Below, piece after piece: positions 22,500 through 34,800 of a stretch of 64,000 bases of DNA. The notes under the pieces are model-generated. The model was not told where the DNA came from and searched no databases. It worked only from the letters and a program-made list of their open reading frames with translations. The DNA is from Amia ocellicauda (taxonomy: Eukaryota > Chordata > Actinopteri > Amiiformes > Amiidae), in assembly GCF_036373705.1 (NCBI RefSeq), contig NC_089850.1, positions 52,557,048-52,621,047 on the forward strand, written 5' to 3'. The first letter of the stretch is position 1. Each line of letters starts with the position of its first letter. The position numbers and the translations under genes are program-made.

Positions 22500-23728
22500 C
22501 TGTTGCTTCCACAATGCCTTCCAGGGTCACAATCATCTCAAACCTTTCCCTTTTCAAAGACTCAGCGCTCATATCCCAGAATGGGCTGTGGTCGTTGATC
22601 ACGTGGCTGACGATCTGCGGCTCCACCAAGAAGAGCCTGTCCTGACCAGTGTCATGACCAAGGTTAAGCTCAGACTGCCCCAGATGGATAAACTCTCCTT
22701 CATTGGTGTGTCTGGACCTGATGAGCTTGGCTCTTATTTTGGCATCCACCATGTGGCTGTGGTGAAGATCACCGATACGGAACATCAAGCACAGCTGCTC
22801 GTCTCGCTGCGACACCACCCCGTGTTTGCTGAACATCAGCGTTTGGGCCCTTTTTCTCAGCCTGGAGATCTTCACCAACATGCATCCCACCACGAGAGCA
22901 TCAATCATAGACCCTACAATGGACTGGACCATGATCAGTATGACGCCTTCCACACAGTTAGAAGTCACTTTCCTGGAGCTTTAGCCAATAGTGCACTGGC
23001 TTTCCATGGAGAGCAGTACGGCGGACAGGAAGCTGTCCACGTTCTCAAAGCACGGCCGCCATTCTGGATCCCCCATGTGACTCAGGTCACCCCGCAGCCA
23101 AGCGTCCAGGAAGTAGATCTCGGCGGACACCAACCAGCTCACGATGTAGCACATGGTGAAGATGAACAGGAACCAGTGATACTTCAGGTCCACGATGGCA
23201 GTGAAGACGTCTGAGAGGAAGCAGCTCCTGTCCTCAATGTGGCCCTGGTTGACCCTGCACTTGCCGTCCTTGGTGATGTATCTCTGGTACTGCTTTTTGG
23301 TGGAGCCCAGGAGCTGCTGGTTGTCCCTGATCAGTTTGTACCTCTGCTTCTGGGCCTTCTCGGACCACACGCCCTGCATGGAGAGGATGCTGTGAGCCGA
23401 GGTCTGGCCTTGGAAGGAGTCACAGTCACCAGCCAGGTGGCCTCGGTGCCACCTGCTGCTGATCTCCCAGGGCTGTGGGCCAGAGCAGGGCGCATGGTGA
23501 GACCTGGGCACGTCCTCAGCTGTGACGGAAATGCTCTGCCGCCTTGACAGGCAGGACGGGCTGGAATCTCTCGGGCTCCAGGCCACTCAGTCTCTGCTGT
23601 GGGGATGCTTGGTGGGGAGGTGTAGGGGACCCGAGAGTGAACTGGTGCACATTGTCAAAGGTGCTGCTCTTGTTGGAGAGTATGGAGCCTCCTCTGGATA
23701 CATCAAAGTGGACATCTAAATGTTCACA
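22500..23728 (-). pseudogene. Kir-like gene exon 2 (transmembrane core and pore), disrupted
   Basis: The acceptor frame runs from CEHLDVHFDVSRGGS to ...AAEHFRHS and then hits TGA. The channel core is in another frame from about 23586 down to 22978. The core is open to MESQCTIG and then meets TAA, after which [12 protein letters not shown] continues in the same frame. Aligning with the Kir filter, TIG-TAA-AGC-SRKVT stands where TIGYGSRKVT would be. The exon length (1229 nt) is one base off from what the two splice phases require, which independently supports exactly one frame change. There is a good donor at 22499 (ACAG|GTTTGT). Confidence 0.85.
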
Positions 23729-23989
23729 CTGGCAAAAAAAAAAAAATGTAGGCACAGGAATGACAGGATGGTTTTTGTGTTACAGAGTGGTGGGATGGTG
23801 TGATTTCCATATCCAAGGGAACATTGTAAGCAAAAAGCAGATTCATCATTTAATCAAAAGCCTTACCATTTCTAACATTGTTCCCTGAACTGGATAGGAT
23901 TAAATACAATTCATCTTTAAAACCAATCAGTGTTTTCTGCTTATGACAACAGATGACAAAATTAACGCACCCCACCTCCTCCTTCTCAC

Positions 23990-24190
23990 CTTTTGTGGGA
24001 AAGCGCTGTACCTGTAGTCAGCAGGGGGCCTGGGCAGGTAGGCCAGGAGGTGCTTGGCAGTAGGTGTCTGTGCTGGGGGGACGGACTTCCTCCGAGGGTC
24101 GTGTTTGCTGGGAATCGGGATGTAACTCCTCCCACACACCCCATTGTTCTTCTGCAGCCCCGTGCTGCTGCGGACCGCACTGGAGCTCAT
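23990..24190 (-). CDS. Kir-like gene exon 1 (N-terminal, tentative)
   Basis: 67 whole codons from ATG (MSSSAVRSSTGLQKNNGVCG...) to a CAAAAG|GTGAGA donor, joining exon 2 (TTTGCCAG|TGT) in frame. The content is low-complexity and Pro/Ser-rich, without a diagnostic motif, so the exon rests on its open frame and splice sites. An alternative in-frame ATG lies at 24229. Confidence 0.5.
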
Positions 24191-27100
24191 AAGGAATGTC
24201 ACTGGGCACCCGGCAGAAGTGTCAATCACATGGCAATGGGTTAACAGGGCTCCTCAATCTTGGGCCACAATGTGGGTATGAACGTCAGCTTTACTGCCTG
24301 TTAAATGTAATTTGGGTAAGTGTAAACAAATCCAAAGGGGCACAACCAGCTCTCACTAAAAATATATATTTATTGTTTGAGTTGAGCCCAGCGTTTGATA
24401 CTTACTTCTATTGAAACAAACAGAAATGATGGGAATCACTGTCAGGTTTTTCAGGTTTTGAAGCAATTTAAAAAAGGGAAATAATGCTTTTGTGAGGTTT
24501 TGCAGATCCAAAACCATAAAAGATAATGCAACCAAAATATATTGCCGACAAAAAGGCCTGAGTTGATCTGTTGACATATTTAATACATTTTCCTTTGTTT
24601 CAGGATTTAGATCATCATTGGACGTAGCAGTAGATTTGACCTAACGTGATCTGAAATCGACCCTATTAAACCCACAGAAATACAAAGCCTGAAAAGAAAA
24701 GGTAAGCCATGCTGTTGTTTTCATGACTGTATAATAAAACCTTGCTGTGACTCAAGGAGCCAGCCAGCAGCCTTCTAGTTTTGGTTTGAAGCTGAGAGCC
24801 AAATCCTGATGAAGATGGCTGACAGTTCAGGAGCAGAGGGATCCCAAAAGAACATTTTGCAACAGATGGTACGCACTCTTTGGGTGGCACGATCATATCT
24901 GTTCCTCATTAAAACACCCACCCTTGTTCCATCTCTAAAACACGCTTCAGCCGTGCAACATAGGCCTTGTACTGTGACAGAGCTGGGCCCACTGATACTA
25001 CTGCCATTGCGCCAACATCCCAGTGCGTTTAATTTTCTGCGCTGGGTTTCTAGCATACTAATAACACCACAGAGAACACGCTATGCAGAAGTCTAATTAA
25101 ACTGCAGGATTACGCCTGTGCTTTTAAGTTAATCTTTAATACTACGGAGAATTAAAGCACTAATTCTGTGTGGATTTGAAGGGATTATTTACTTACAAGC
25201 AAGCAGATAACGATTTTACCCCGACATAATTAAATAAACCTACAGCTTCATGTGTTTCTCTCTCATCTTATTCTTTTCACGGTCGTTGATACCGAATACA
25301 TAGCTCCACTGTACCGTAATGTCATTCTGTACGTCATTCAATTACCCCGAGTTGTTTATGTAAACTGAATATACAGATGGCTGTATGAACCATCATTTAC
25401 AAAACAAATGAGGAAAAGACTCAGCCATAGAGAGATGCAAACAAAATGACTAATTGCAGAAGAAAATGACTTACGAGTTTCCCTAGACCACATCTGTCAC
25501 TTTAGAAAACTATTACCAGTAAGTATCAATCTACTGGGTAAAATGATATAGCATGATTTTTAAACTTGACGTTATGTGGAAGTACATATGATTATAATGA
25601 CCAATCGTATTGCAGTAATTACATAAAGTTCATATCTATATAGATGTACGTTTATATCCTTCTGAACTGGCAAAACACACTGAAATTGACAACATAGAAA
25701 ACTATTATTTTATAGGTTGTTTTTAAAATATTTTTCCCATTCTTTTTCAAATTAAATTCTCAGGATGAATGCAGGTGGCTGAATCGGATTCAGATTTCAC
25801 TACGCCTTCCTAGGGGAAACAAGCCACCAAACAATTAATATGCTTTCCAAGGTTAGTGAGTGTAAATAAAGGCATGCTTTACACAGCTTAATAATGTCAT
25901 TAAAAATTGGATTGTAGCACTGAAAATTATTTAATTTAACTAACCTGTTGGGGAACAAATTACAGGATTTTTATTTTATTTTTGTATACATTTTCACTAA
26001 CCTTCCTTAGCAGTCAAAAAGTAATATACTGTTGTCAAATCAATGACGAATCAGGAATGAATAAGCCTGTTACCGATTGAACCAGTAACCCAGTTGCAGA
26101 CAACAAACAATATCCCCAGATACTTGAAGAAAACCAAAAAACAGAAAAATATTTGTGTAGACTTTGGATGCAACAAAAATATTATCCTAGAGGACCTGAT
26201 GTTAAAAAAAAGCAATATATGAAAGAGATTAACGTTTTATCCTTTATCCAATCAATCTTTATATAAACTGAAGAAGAGAGTCCCACTCACATTTCTCCTG
26301 CAACGCTTCAAACTAATCTTCTTCAACAAATCTTCAAAACATACAAACGGTAAAGAAAACGTCAATTTCTGTTTCTTCCAAAAGTGACACAAGGACAGGT
26401 TAATATTCCAGACTGTCTGATGACCCACCAGTGAGGCGCAGGTGACTTCTGGCTTTCAGTCCCCCAGGAATGAAGATCAAACATTAATCTTCCCCATTGT
26501 CACCCGGCATTACTTCACAATTTGAAAATAATCAGGAACGCAGGGCGCTGGCCGGGTGCTTGAGTGGATACAGTGCAAACACACATACACAGGCTTTACA
26601 CAACATCTGTACACATGCTTCATCAGTGTCGGTATCAGCGCTCTAGATAGCTGACTGATGCCGTGGTGCACGTGAACATTGTGAATGACAAATCGAGAGT
26701 GTGAAGCTCTTAGCACTTCAAAAACTGAGCGACACCAACGGCTCTGGGACAAAGGGAACTTTCAGATAAACACTTGGGTGCTTTTTTTCAAAATATAATT
26801 TTTACATGAAAAGATAAGCTTTATTTAGGGAACTTAGGACATCTCTCCTGAAAATTCTACATTGAATTGTGGGAAGAGCAAACAGTGGAAAGTGAATTAC
26901 TAAAGAATTTATCCAGAGTAATAGGTCACAATAAAGTAGAAACAGGGCATTTACCTGGTACCTCCACATGACACAGTGATGTCTCTGTTCTTCTTGATGA
27001 CGAAGCCACCCAGTGTTTACACAAACTGTAAAAAAAACCCTAAAAAAAGCACTGCATCTCAAAGCAACATAGAGAGCCATAACCATGTAAAGCTGGCATA

Positions 27101-28646
27101 TAAAAGCTGATAAGACAGATATTCCAGAGCAACAATTTAATTCTGTTATACATATAAAAAACAAGACACACAGAAAACAAATTGAAGAACATGAGTTTAG
27201 CAAACTCTAGGCATTTCATACACGCAATCCTAAAAATGAACTAAAACCCAGGATTAAACTTAAACCACAATCCCTTCTCACCAGAAAACACATGGCCAGC
27301 AAGATGCATTTTGCACTTCCTTTGAAAAGATCTTCATAAAAACAGGGAGAGTGGATTACAGCAAAACATATTTTACAGTTTTATAGAAACATTTAAAATA
27401 AACATTGTTTTGAGGTAGACTGTGTTTCATAACAGCAATGACCAAAAGTATCTATTAATACTCCAAATGTATGTCTACAAAAAAAACAAAAGGACAAAAC
27501 AGTATGTGTGAGGGAAAGAATGAAGAAGTAAAAGGAAAAAGAAAAAGAAAAATCATAGACGTGCCAGAGGTCAAGGGAAAGAGTGAAAGTTTATTGAAGA
27601 TAAAGCTGAAAAGTATAACAGATTGCTTTGTGTGGTAACACTTTCTTTGGTTTAAACATCATGGCTTCAAAGTAGGGAGTGGGCATCAGTCAGTAGGAAG
27701 GCAGGGAGGCAATTGGGTTTCCTCCCCTTTGCGCACGTTCACCAAATAGGATTAAAATAGTTGACGAATAAAACTGTAAGGACTGATTCTTGCAGTGAAC
27801 CTTAAAATCTGAAGAACTGTATGTTATTATTCATAAATATATTCTTCAAGTGAGCCCCTGCCAATTAAAATTATAAATAAATACATTTATATTTTGCCAT
27901 TATTTGATGCGTTTGTTGCCGTTGAAGGTCCCTTGTTGACAGTGTGTTGCTTGTTCAGTCATCCATGAAGTTCACAGGGCCTTAAATATAAATATATGTC
28001 AGTTCTCACACAAAAACAATGGCCATTGCAGATCATGAGCTTTTGTTCAAGGCAACAGTCTTATTGCTTTTATGGGAAAAATACTCAGCTGGAGTAATGG
28101 ATGCTTACTGAAATCTCTATAGTGTAACTAAATGGGAGAATTAGTATTGCTTTTTCACTCGAGGAATTATGTGTTGTTAAGATAGTAGTTAGTTTTCAAG
28201 GTGGGGGTCAACTAGTCAAGTGTTAGTGCTTCAGATTTCTTGTACAACTGTTGAAAAGGCTTGAAAAGGCTTAAAAAGACTAGAAATAGAATAAAAACCA
28301 GAAACAGAATAAGGCAATTTAGGCAATGTTAAGATAAAATCCCAGTCCTTGATCGATATTGAACCTGATGGTACAGTGCTGACCACAAATTGTGAAAGAA
28401 CAAAGTGACAGACAAATTAAATGTGACAACTACCATGGAACATCTTCAGGACCGTTGCTGTGAAGTGGTAGATCAGTATCTGTTTCCTCTGCAGTTTATG
28501 CTTAATCAAGAATGGGGCTGACAGAGCTACGCCACCCTTCAGTTTTGGTGGAAAAGTGCCTTAAAAATGTTCAAAGTCTGGACGATATAAATAGATATGT
28601 GCTTTTCATTTTAGTTGTGGGTTTTCTCCTTTTGTTCATCAAAGTC
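24191..28646. other. Intergenic region between Kir-like gene and USP28 (includes USP28 3'UTR)
   Basis: 4.4 kb of AT-rich sequence without a recognised gene. Minus-strand AATAAA motifs at about 27595-27590 and 26825-26820 are candidate USP28 polyadenylation signals. Open frames at 24809-25096, 26510-26752 and 26802-27203 show no homology that I can recognise. Confidence 0.55.
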
Positions 28647-28822
28647 TTATTTGACCGTCACGATCGAGTTGCCATGGATGGACTCCAATACAGCCGCGAA
28701 CCTGCTGCACAGGTCGTGCGGCGAGTTGGGACGGATCTTCGGCGGTTCCTTTAGGACGATGACTTCTGCCGAGCAGTCCAGCAGCCTGGGCAAGAACTCC
28801 CCGAGTTTTTCTTGTAGGGTGG
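28647..28822 (-). CDS. usp28: USP28 last exon with stop
   Basis: Encodes [20 protein letters not shown], then [20 protein letters not shown], and ends SIVTVK before TAA at 28649-28647. It matches the human C-terminus (SIQGVSTVTVK). Acceptor CTCACAAAG. Confidence 0.95.
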
Positions 28823-31800
28823 CTTTGTGAGGGGGAAAACAAACAAATAAAAAAGAACATTACAATGCTATCTGACCGCAGCTCATCAATGCTTTGAAAA
28901 TGCACGTGTACAGAGGGACCAGTAATGTGTCTTCAGTTGTCTAGGCCACACATGGGCAGCAGATCACATACAGGATAGACTATGCAGAACATCAGCAATG
29001 GTGGAATCTGGTTTATATCATTAGGTTTTTGTTATTAACATTAGAAGAGTTTATCCATTTTATGATGTGTTAAGGATCAGAAATAAGAAGGAAAAACAGG
29101 TCAATATAAATGCTAAGTCCAAGTTCATAAAAACAACATTCAGCGCTTTAAAGGCCATCATGACAGTGAATTGAGGCCTTATTAGCCGAGTTCATACAAT
29201 GGTGGCTAGATGCTGCATCTTCTAAACATTTCACACGCAGGTGAAACCTAATGGGATCAAGCAAAGAAGGCAGAAACGCCACATCTTTGTAAAGGGCAGT
29301 GACGGCCAGCAGCGTTGACCAGTAACTCACCATCCATGTCCTGGCCCAGGTAGGAGCACCAGCGGCTCCTCATGACCTCGATGGCGTCCAGGTCCTCCTG
29401 GCTGATATCATTGCTAATCATCAGGTGCATGCAGGGAATGACCATGTCATTCATGATGCTCATCCCCTCCATCACATCGCTGTCCTCACCGCTCTTGAAC
29501 AGAGTTGCTGCTTTCTCATTCAGCTCCTGAGACACACAGGGAGGACACACATAAACAGGAGTGCACCATTACCAGACAAACCAAAAAAAAACAAAAAACT
29601 AAACCCTTGAGTGTGAAACTCCCACCTTCAGCATGTCATACATAATTCTATTTGCAAACACCAAAACGAGTGACTGTGGGGTTGTGGAGCTTCTTTAACA
29701 TTATAATTTGAAAAAATCTTCTGGGCAGATGTTACCTCCTACAACCTGTGGTGTTCGATTTGAATTCTGCTCAAGATCCCCAACTCCCATCCCAACCGTT
29801 CTGCAAACCAAAATAAGCAATACCAAACCGCTCATAGTGGAAATGTTGAACGCTACTCACGGTTAGACATTTCCTCCTATAAAGTGCAATGAGCGACTCC
29901 TCCACGCCTCTGTTCTCCCCATTCCTCAGCAGCATCGTGTTGTTCTGGTAGGCGTACACCAGGTAGTTCAGAGCTTCCCTTATTCTGGAAGAACGGAGAC
30001 ACAAAACAGTGCTGACTGACCACCCAACGTTGGCGCAAGGCAGATGTTGAACCTTGAGGAAAAAGCCACATACTTTCCATTCTGATACTGCTCCAGGCCC
30101 GTCAGGAGATACACAAACACTTTCCGAAACAGGCTGTAGTCTTCGTGCCATTTCTGCTGAAACAGAAGACGCTGAATTACGTAAAGCAATCGGTAGATTA
30201 ACATGCACAACAGCAGCCAACAATCCCCGGCACCAGTATGAACACAGAAAATACGACCCAGCTTGCACACAACACAGTGGATTAGAGTAAGACGTTATGA
30301 TTACAACTATTGTGTTTATAATATAAATCATAATTATATATTATATATAATACAGTGAGACTGTTGAACTCACATTCAAGAAGGAACTAATAGAACAATA
30401 AACGGTGCGAAGGTCAAGCACTTCATTCTGGTGTCACCAACACACAGCATAATCCAATAAGTAATCCAAAAAGGAAAAATACATAATTAGTCTGATGACG
30501 GGGTGTGTGGCTCAGATTATACCGAATGCAGATGCTTTTTAAATCCCCATAGTCTGGATATGGCGTCTGAAATACAGAAAGCGGGAAACTTGGTCTACAC
30601 ACTCCAGCTGTGGCCTCACCGTGTATTCCTCCACATCCATGTCCTCTGGCCCAATTAGACGCAGCTTGGATCGAGCCTCCTTCATAATACTGATGGACCT
30701 GCAGGGCAGAGAGAGTGGGGGGTGAGATGGGCAGGAGGGTTGCTGTGATAGGGAGCAATGATACCAGCCTTGGCCTCCATGTTTTTTGTCGTATTTACCG
30801 TACCTGTACACCATCCTTCATTTGTTCTATTCATAAGTCCCACTCAAATGTGTCTCAGAATAAAAATAAATACAAACATAACATGAAAGATGAAACTACA
30901 GACATTCAGAAGAATTTGAAGAGGTACACATGTTGCTAAATGGTGATAACACCAACTAATTCAGAGTACTTACACTTTGGATCAGGCTTATACAGTCCTA
31001 GGTTTCTAAACGCATTCAAACGCAGGCCTGGTTCTCATTATCTCACTGCCGGGGATATGAAAACTTTTCAGAGAGTAACTGTTAAATGTACTGATAGTAA
31101 GAAGACAGAGCTGTGATTGTTGTTGTTCCCCTTATTTTTCTGTTGTTTTTATTTCATTTAGCGTCTCCATGGGGATCCGCTTACCTCTCATCAAAGCTGA
31201 GGTTCCGGTCTGCAAACTGCTCCAGCAGAGCCCTCTCGATGACGCGTTTCGGGGCTCGGTTCTGGAAGAAGTAGACCAGGACGTGCTGGAGGCGCGGGTC
31301 GTTCTGCGGCGTGGCCTTCTCTATCGCCAGCATGTACAGGCGGGAGTACTCCTCGTGAAAAGCCTGGAGCAACAGGGAGAAAGCAAAGAAAATAAGCGGA
31401 AGGAACACTTTCAAATATTTTACAATTCAAATTAAAAACAAAAAGTTATTTGGCTTTACCGAAAAATGGTTGGAGAATTACAGTGGGGCTTTTTTTTTTT
31501 TTTTTCCTATTACTCAATCTTAGCCATTTCATTTAGAGGTGCTGAAATACACGGAACAGGCAATCTCTTGGACACACAGTTTTATTTCGCTGAGTAGCTT
31601 ACTATTGACTCGACATGACACTTGATCATTGTTAAAAAAAATATATATATGCCTTCTGTTTGAGGTCATGGTCGTGCTACTAACTCATGGGGCGTGGGGA
31701 ACTAAGCTTTGGCAGTACACCATTTGTCAATATGAAATTCTGTCCATTATCTGCTCCCAGTGGTCCCAGGTCTGTACTCCTGGAAAAACTAGAAAAAACA

Positions 31801-34800
31801 GAACAAAGAGGACTCAAGCAGGCAAGAAATACCTTAATGAGAGCCGCTTCGGGCCCGTCCTTGTCAAAGACCTGCCTTGCTTTAGCAATAGCCAGGAGAA
31901 TTCCTTGCATGGCTGGAGTAAGCATCATCTGCCACAAGAGGGCAATAGGCACGCAGAAAAGGAAAAAGAAAGAGAAGCAGATGCTAAAATCTAAAAAATG
32001 CCATATATACTGCATCATACATACAGCACTTTTGATATTATTATTTTTTTATGTGAAAATATGTTCTTGTCTGCAGCAGTATAAATGCAAATACAAGATT
32101 TTCCAAAATGTGCAAGATATTTAAGCATAGAAAACTTAACTTCCACGTTAACTTATTGACTTTAATATCATTATTGTGACTTGGAACGTATCAGAAATGC
32201 TACACGTGTAAATAAAATGAATTAATACAATTAAAATTAGGATTTGTTTTTTTTAAATAAGGCATGCTGCTGTGAAGAATCATGCTGCTACATGCTGCTG
32301 GTCTGTACCTCCTCGTTATACCCATCGGCATCAGCTCGGACAAGAATCTTTCCTACACTGGGAATCTCCACCTCGGAGACCCGGCTCTCAGCCTCTCTAT
32401 TCTCTGCCTCAGAAGGCTGCGGCGGCTGGGGCTGGGCTTCAGCCTCAGACTCCGAATCAGGCGTGGACTCGGGCTCAGAACTGCCGCCCTCTGCCCGTGC
32501 CCCTGCCTCAGCCCCTGCCTCAGAGCCCTGCCAGAGGAAGGGTACAGAGGAAATAAGAAGAGACCCCAAAGCAGAAAACACCCCCTAGGAAGACCGGAAT
32601 ATAATGGCAGAAAAGTGCTGACAGGATAAAATGTGATCAGTATAAGATGAAGCAAGACAACAGTAGAGGACAGGCACACAAACATATGTCAGATCACAGT
32701 CAAAGAAAAACAGATGCCTATAATAATATCATACAGTTTAGTGGGATCTTCCCCCAGAATATACCTTCTGGCCTTTCCCTGGAAGACAAACTCATCTGTT
32801 AAGAATCGTTCGCACTTAATATGTTGCTGCTGCCCCTTGTTTGGCCACCAGAGGTCAGATTATCACTACAAATAAGAACTGGTTTCCTGAGGAAGCTCTG
32901 AAGGGTAAATGGGATTTCAAGATTGAAAACAAGGCTGAATAAAACAGACAACAATCTACTTTATTTATAATGATTTTTCATCTCATGTGAGATTTAATTT
33001 CTCACATGAATTACTTGGAATTAAAAAAAACTGCAACCGCTAATATTTTTCGATGAAACCCCACTTTCCATTAAAGAAGAAAATCTGTATAGATTATTGG
33101 CATGTTTGAAGTAATTAGCTTTACTTAATGTGTGAATTTCACACCTGTGGGAGGACAAATAAATAAATGAAATAAATAAAAGTTCCTATGATTCATTTCT
33201 TAAATTATATTCTTGTCACGTTCTTAGAAATATCATGCAGGAGTTATCAAACTATATCTTATTTATTGGCAGAGGTTAACAGTGACAGCAGGGCCTCATT
33301 TTATGATCAACAAGTAACAGGCTGGTATCATGGCTCCAGGGAATAAAAGGTTCACAAGCTATATAAAGCTGAACAGCTCATTGTGCAGGACTTCGAAAAG
33401 ATTATTCCTGCCTGCCTCCACCGTCAAGTCATCCAGCGCACTCCAGGAATGTTAAACAGATGAAGCAGGTCCAAAGACCGCCTTTTCTTATCTCTTAATA
33501 AGGTGTGCTCTGTGGCGGATTTCTCTAAGAAATCTCTAACTCCACAGAGGGCTGAAGACAACAAACATCCAGCCTGTTTATTATAATTATTTTAAAGCTG
33601 AGAAAAAAAAAGTGACGACTTCCCCTCCCCTGTTTTCTTCTCCTTCGGATTTTCTACCACGTTAGGGATACTAAATAATAAATGTAAAGGTGTTGTGCGG
33701 AGTATTGACATTTCAGCTTCTACACCTGACATGCCATCGTGTTAGGGTATCACTGCCTGCGAACGTGTCTGAGGAAACGCCACCAAAACCTAGTATACAG
33801 ACACGCCAAAGAAGACTTAAAAGGAGAACATCCTTCCTCCAGATACATTTGAGGGATGTTGTTGTTCTTTCACCGATGATTTAGTTCCTGGATGAGAAAG
33901 ACCTTCCTCTTCCACTCCTCCCCCTCACCTCATGGAGGGCGGCCTCCACACCATTCTTCTGGTAGCAGTCGGCCGCGTTGGCGATAGCCTGTGCCGTCTG
34001 CTCCTTCACCATCACCGCGTGTTCTGACACCAGCGAGCGGCCGGCTGGCTGACTGGGCGCCGCTTTTGGGAGGAGAAAGAAAAAACAAGACTACAGACAT
34101 ATATTCTACTTCTACAGACCGCCGGAACCTGGTCTGCCTAGCCAGAAAAAACATCTGATGTTATGTTACACCTTATCTAGTCCACACGACAAAAACAGAA
34201 TAATTCCCCTCAATTTCCGCCACTGACGTTAAAGAAACATCTTGACACTTGTATGGTTTCCAATTGTTTTATTTATCTGAGCATTTAAATTGAGACTGGA
34301 TAGTACTGTCAAGCTGCATACCAACAAAAATAAATAAGTACACTACCGGTCAACAGTTTTAGAACACCCCCATTTTTCAATGTCTTATTGAAATTTAAGC
34401 AGTTTGAGTCCAGTGAATAACCTGAAATGATATAAAGGGGAGGGGGGTCTCATTCAGACGGTCACAGATCACTCAGTTTCGATCAGATTTCTTTGCAAAT
34501 AATCCAGTATATATTATTTGGTGTTCTATCAAACACAGAGATGTTCAGATCCAATTATGTAAAATCATTGTGTATTAGTACACTCTAAACAGAGTTTTCC
34601 ATCTTGACATTTTGAGCTCTATGGATGTGTGTAGCTTCTACCAAAACGTGGTGTAAATGCACGAGGTGGGGTATAATAAACACATTTTTCACATGAGAGA
34701 ATGCTCACATCATTAGAAAGCTGAGAGTACACATGGGATTAAAGAGAAGCACTCGGATTTGGTGCCCATTTAAGGGTACCAGAGGGGTTTGTCAGCTTAA

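Larger units (their letters stand above)
21472..24190 (-). pseudogene. GIRK-like inward-rectifier K+ channel (Kir), probable pseudogene
   Basis: The locus reads as a G-protein-gated-type Kir channel on the minus strand: exon 1 (24190-23990), exon 2 (23728-22500) and exon 3 (21779-21472). Exon 2 has the N-terminal YITKDGKCRVNQG block, M1 (YHWFLFIFTMCYIVSWL), the pore helix up to CTIG, M2 ([20 protein letters not shown]) and the cytoplasmic domain through GIVEATG. Exon 3 continues [20 protein letters not shown]. The exon 2/3 junction (ACAG|GC) and residues resemble GIRK genes, most like GIRK1 or a fish-specific GIRK relative. Lesions: TAA replaces the filter Tyr of G-Y-G, and the following Gly codon is AGC. 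The frame switches near 23515-23530. Three codons are missing in the DYSQ-TFEV region. As read it cannot make a conducting channel. A sequencing error would have to hit several sites. Confidence 0.85.

Noticed and set aside
22444..23214. Plus-strand 256-codon frame over the Kir exon
   Set aside because: It is the complement of the channel coding sequence. The minus strand has the conserved Kir motifs.
24809..25096. Open frame MKMADSSGAEGSQKNILQ
   Set aside because: No recognisable domain, AT-rich surroundings and no splice context; likely chance.
26802..27203. 133-codon minus-strand frame with many hydrophobic residues
   Set aside because: The residue mix reflects AT-rich noncoding DNA and nothing in it is recognisable. 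It lies where the USP28 3'UTR may extend.
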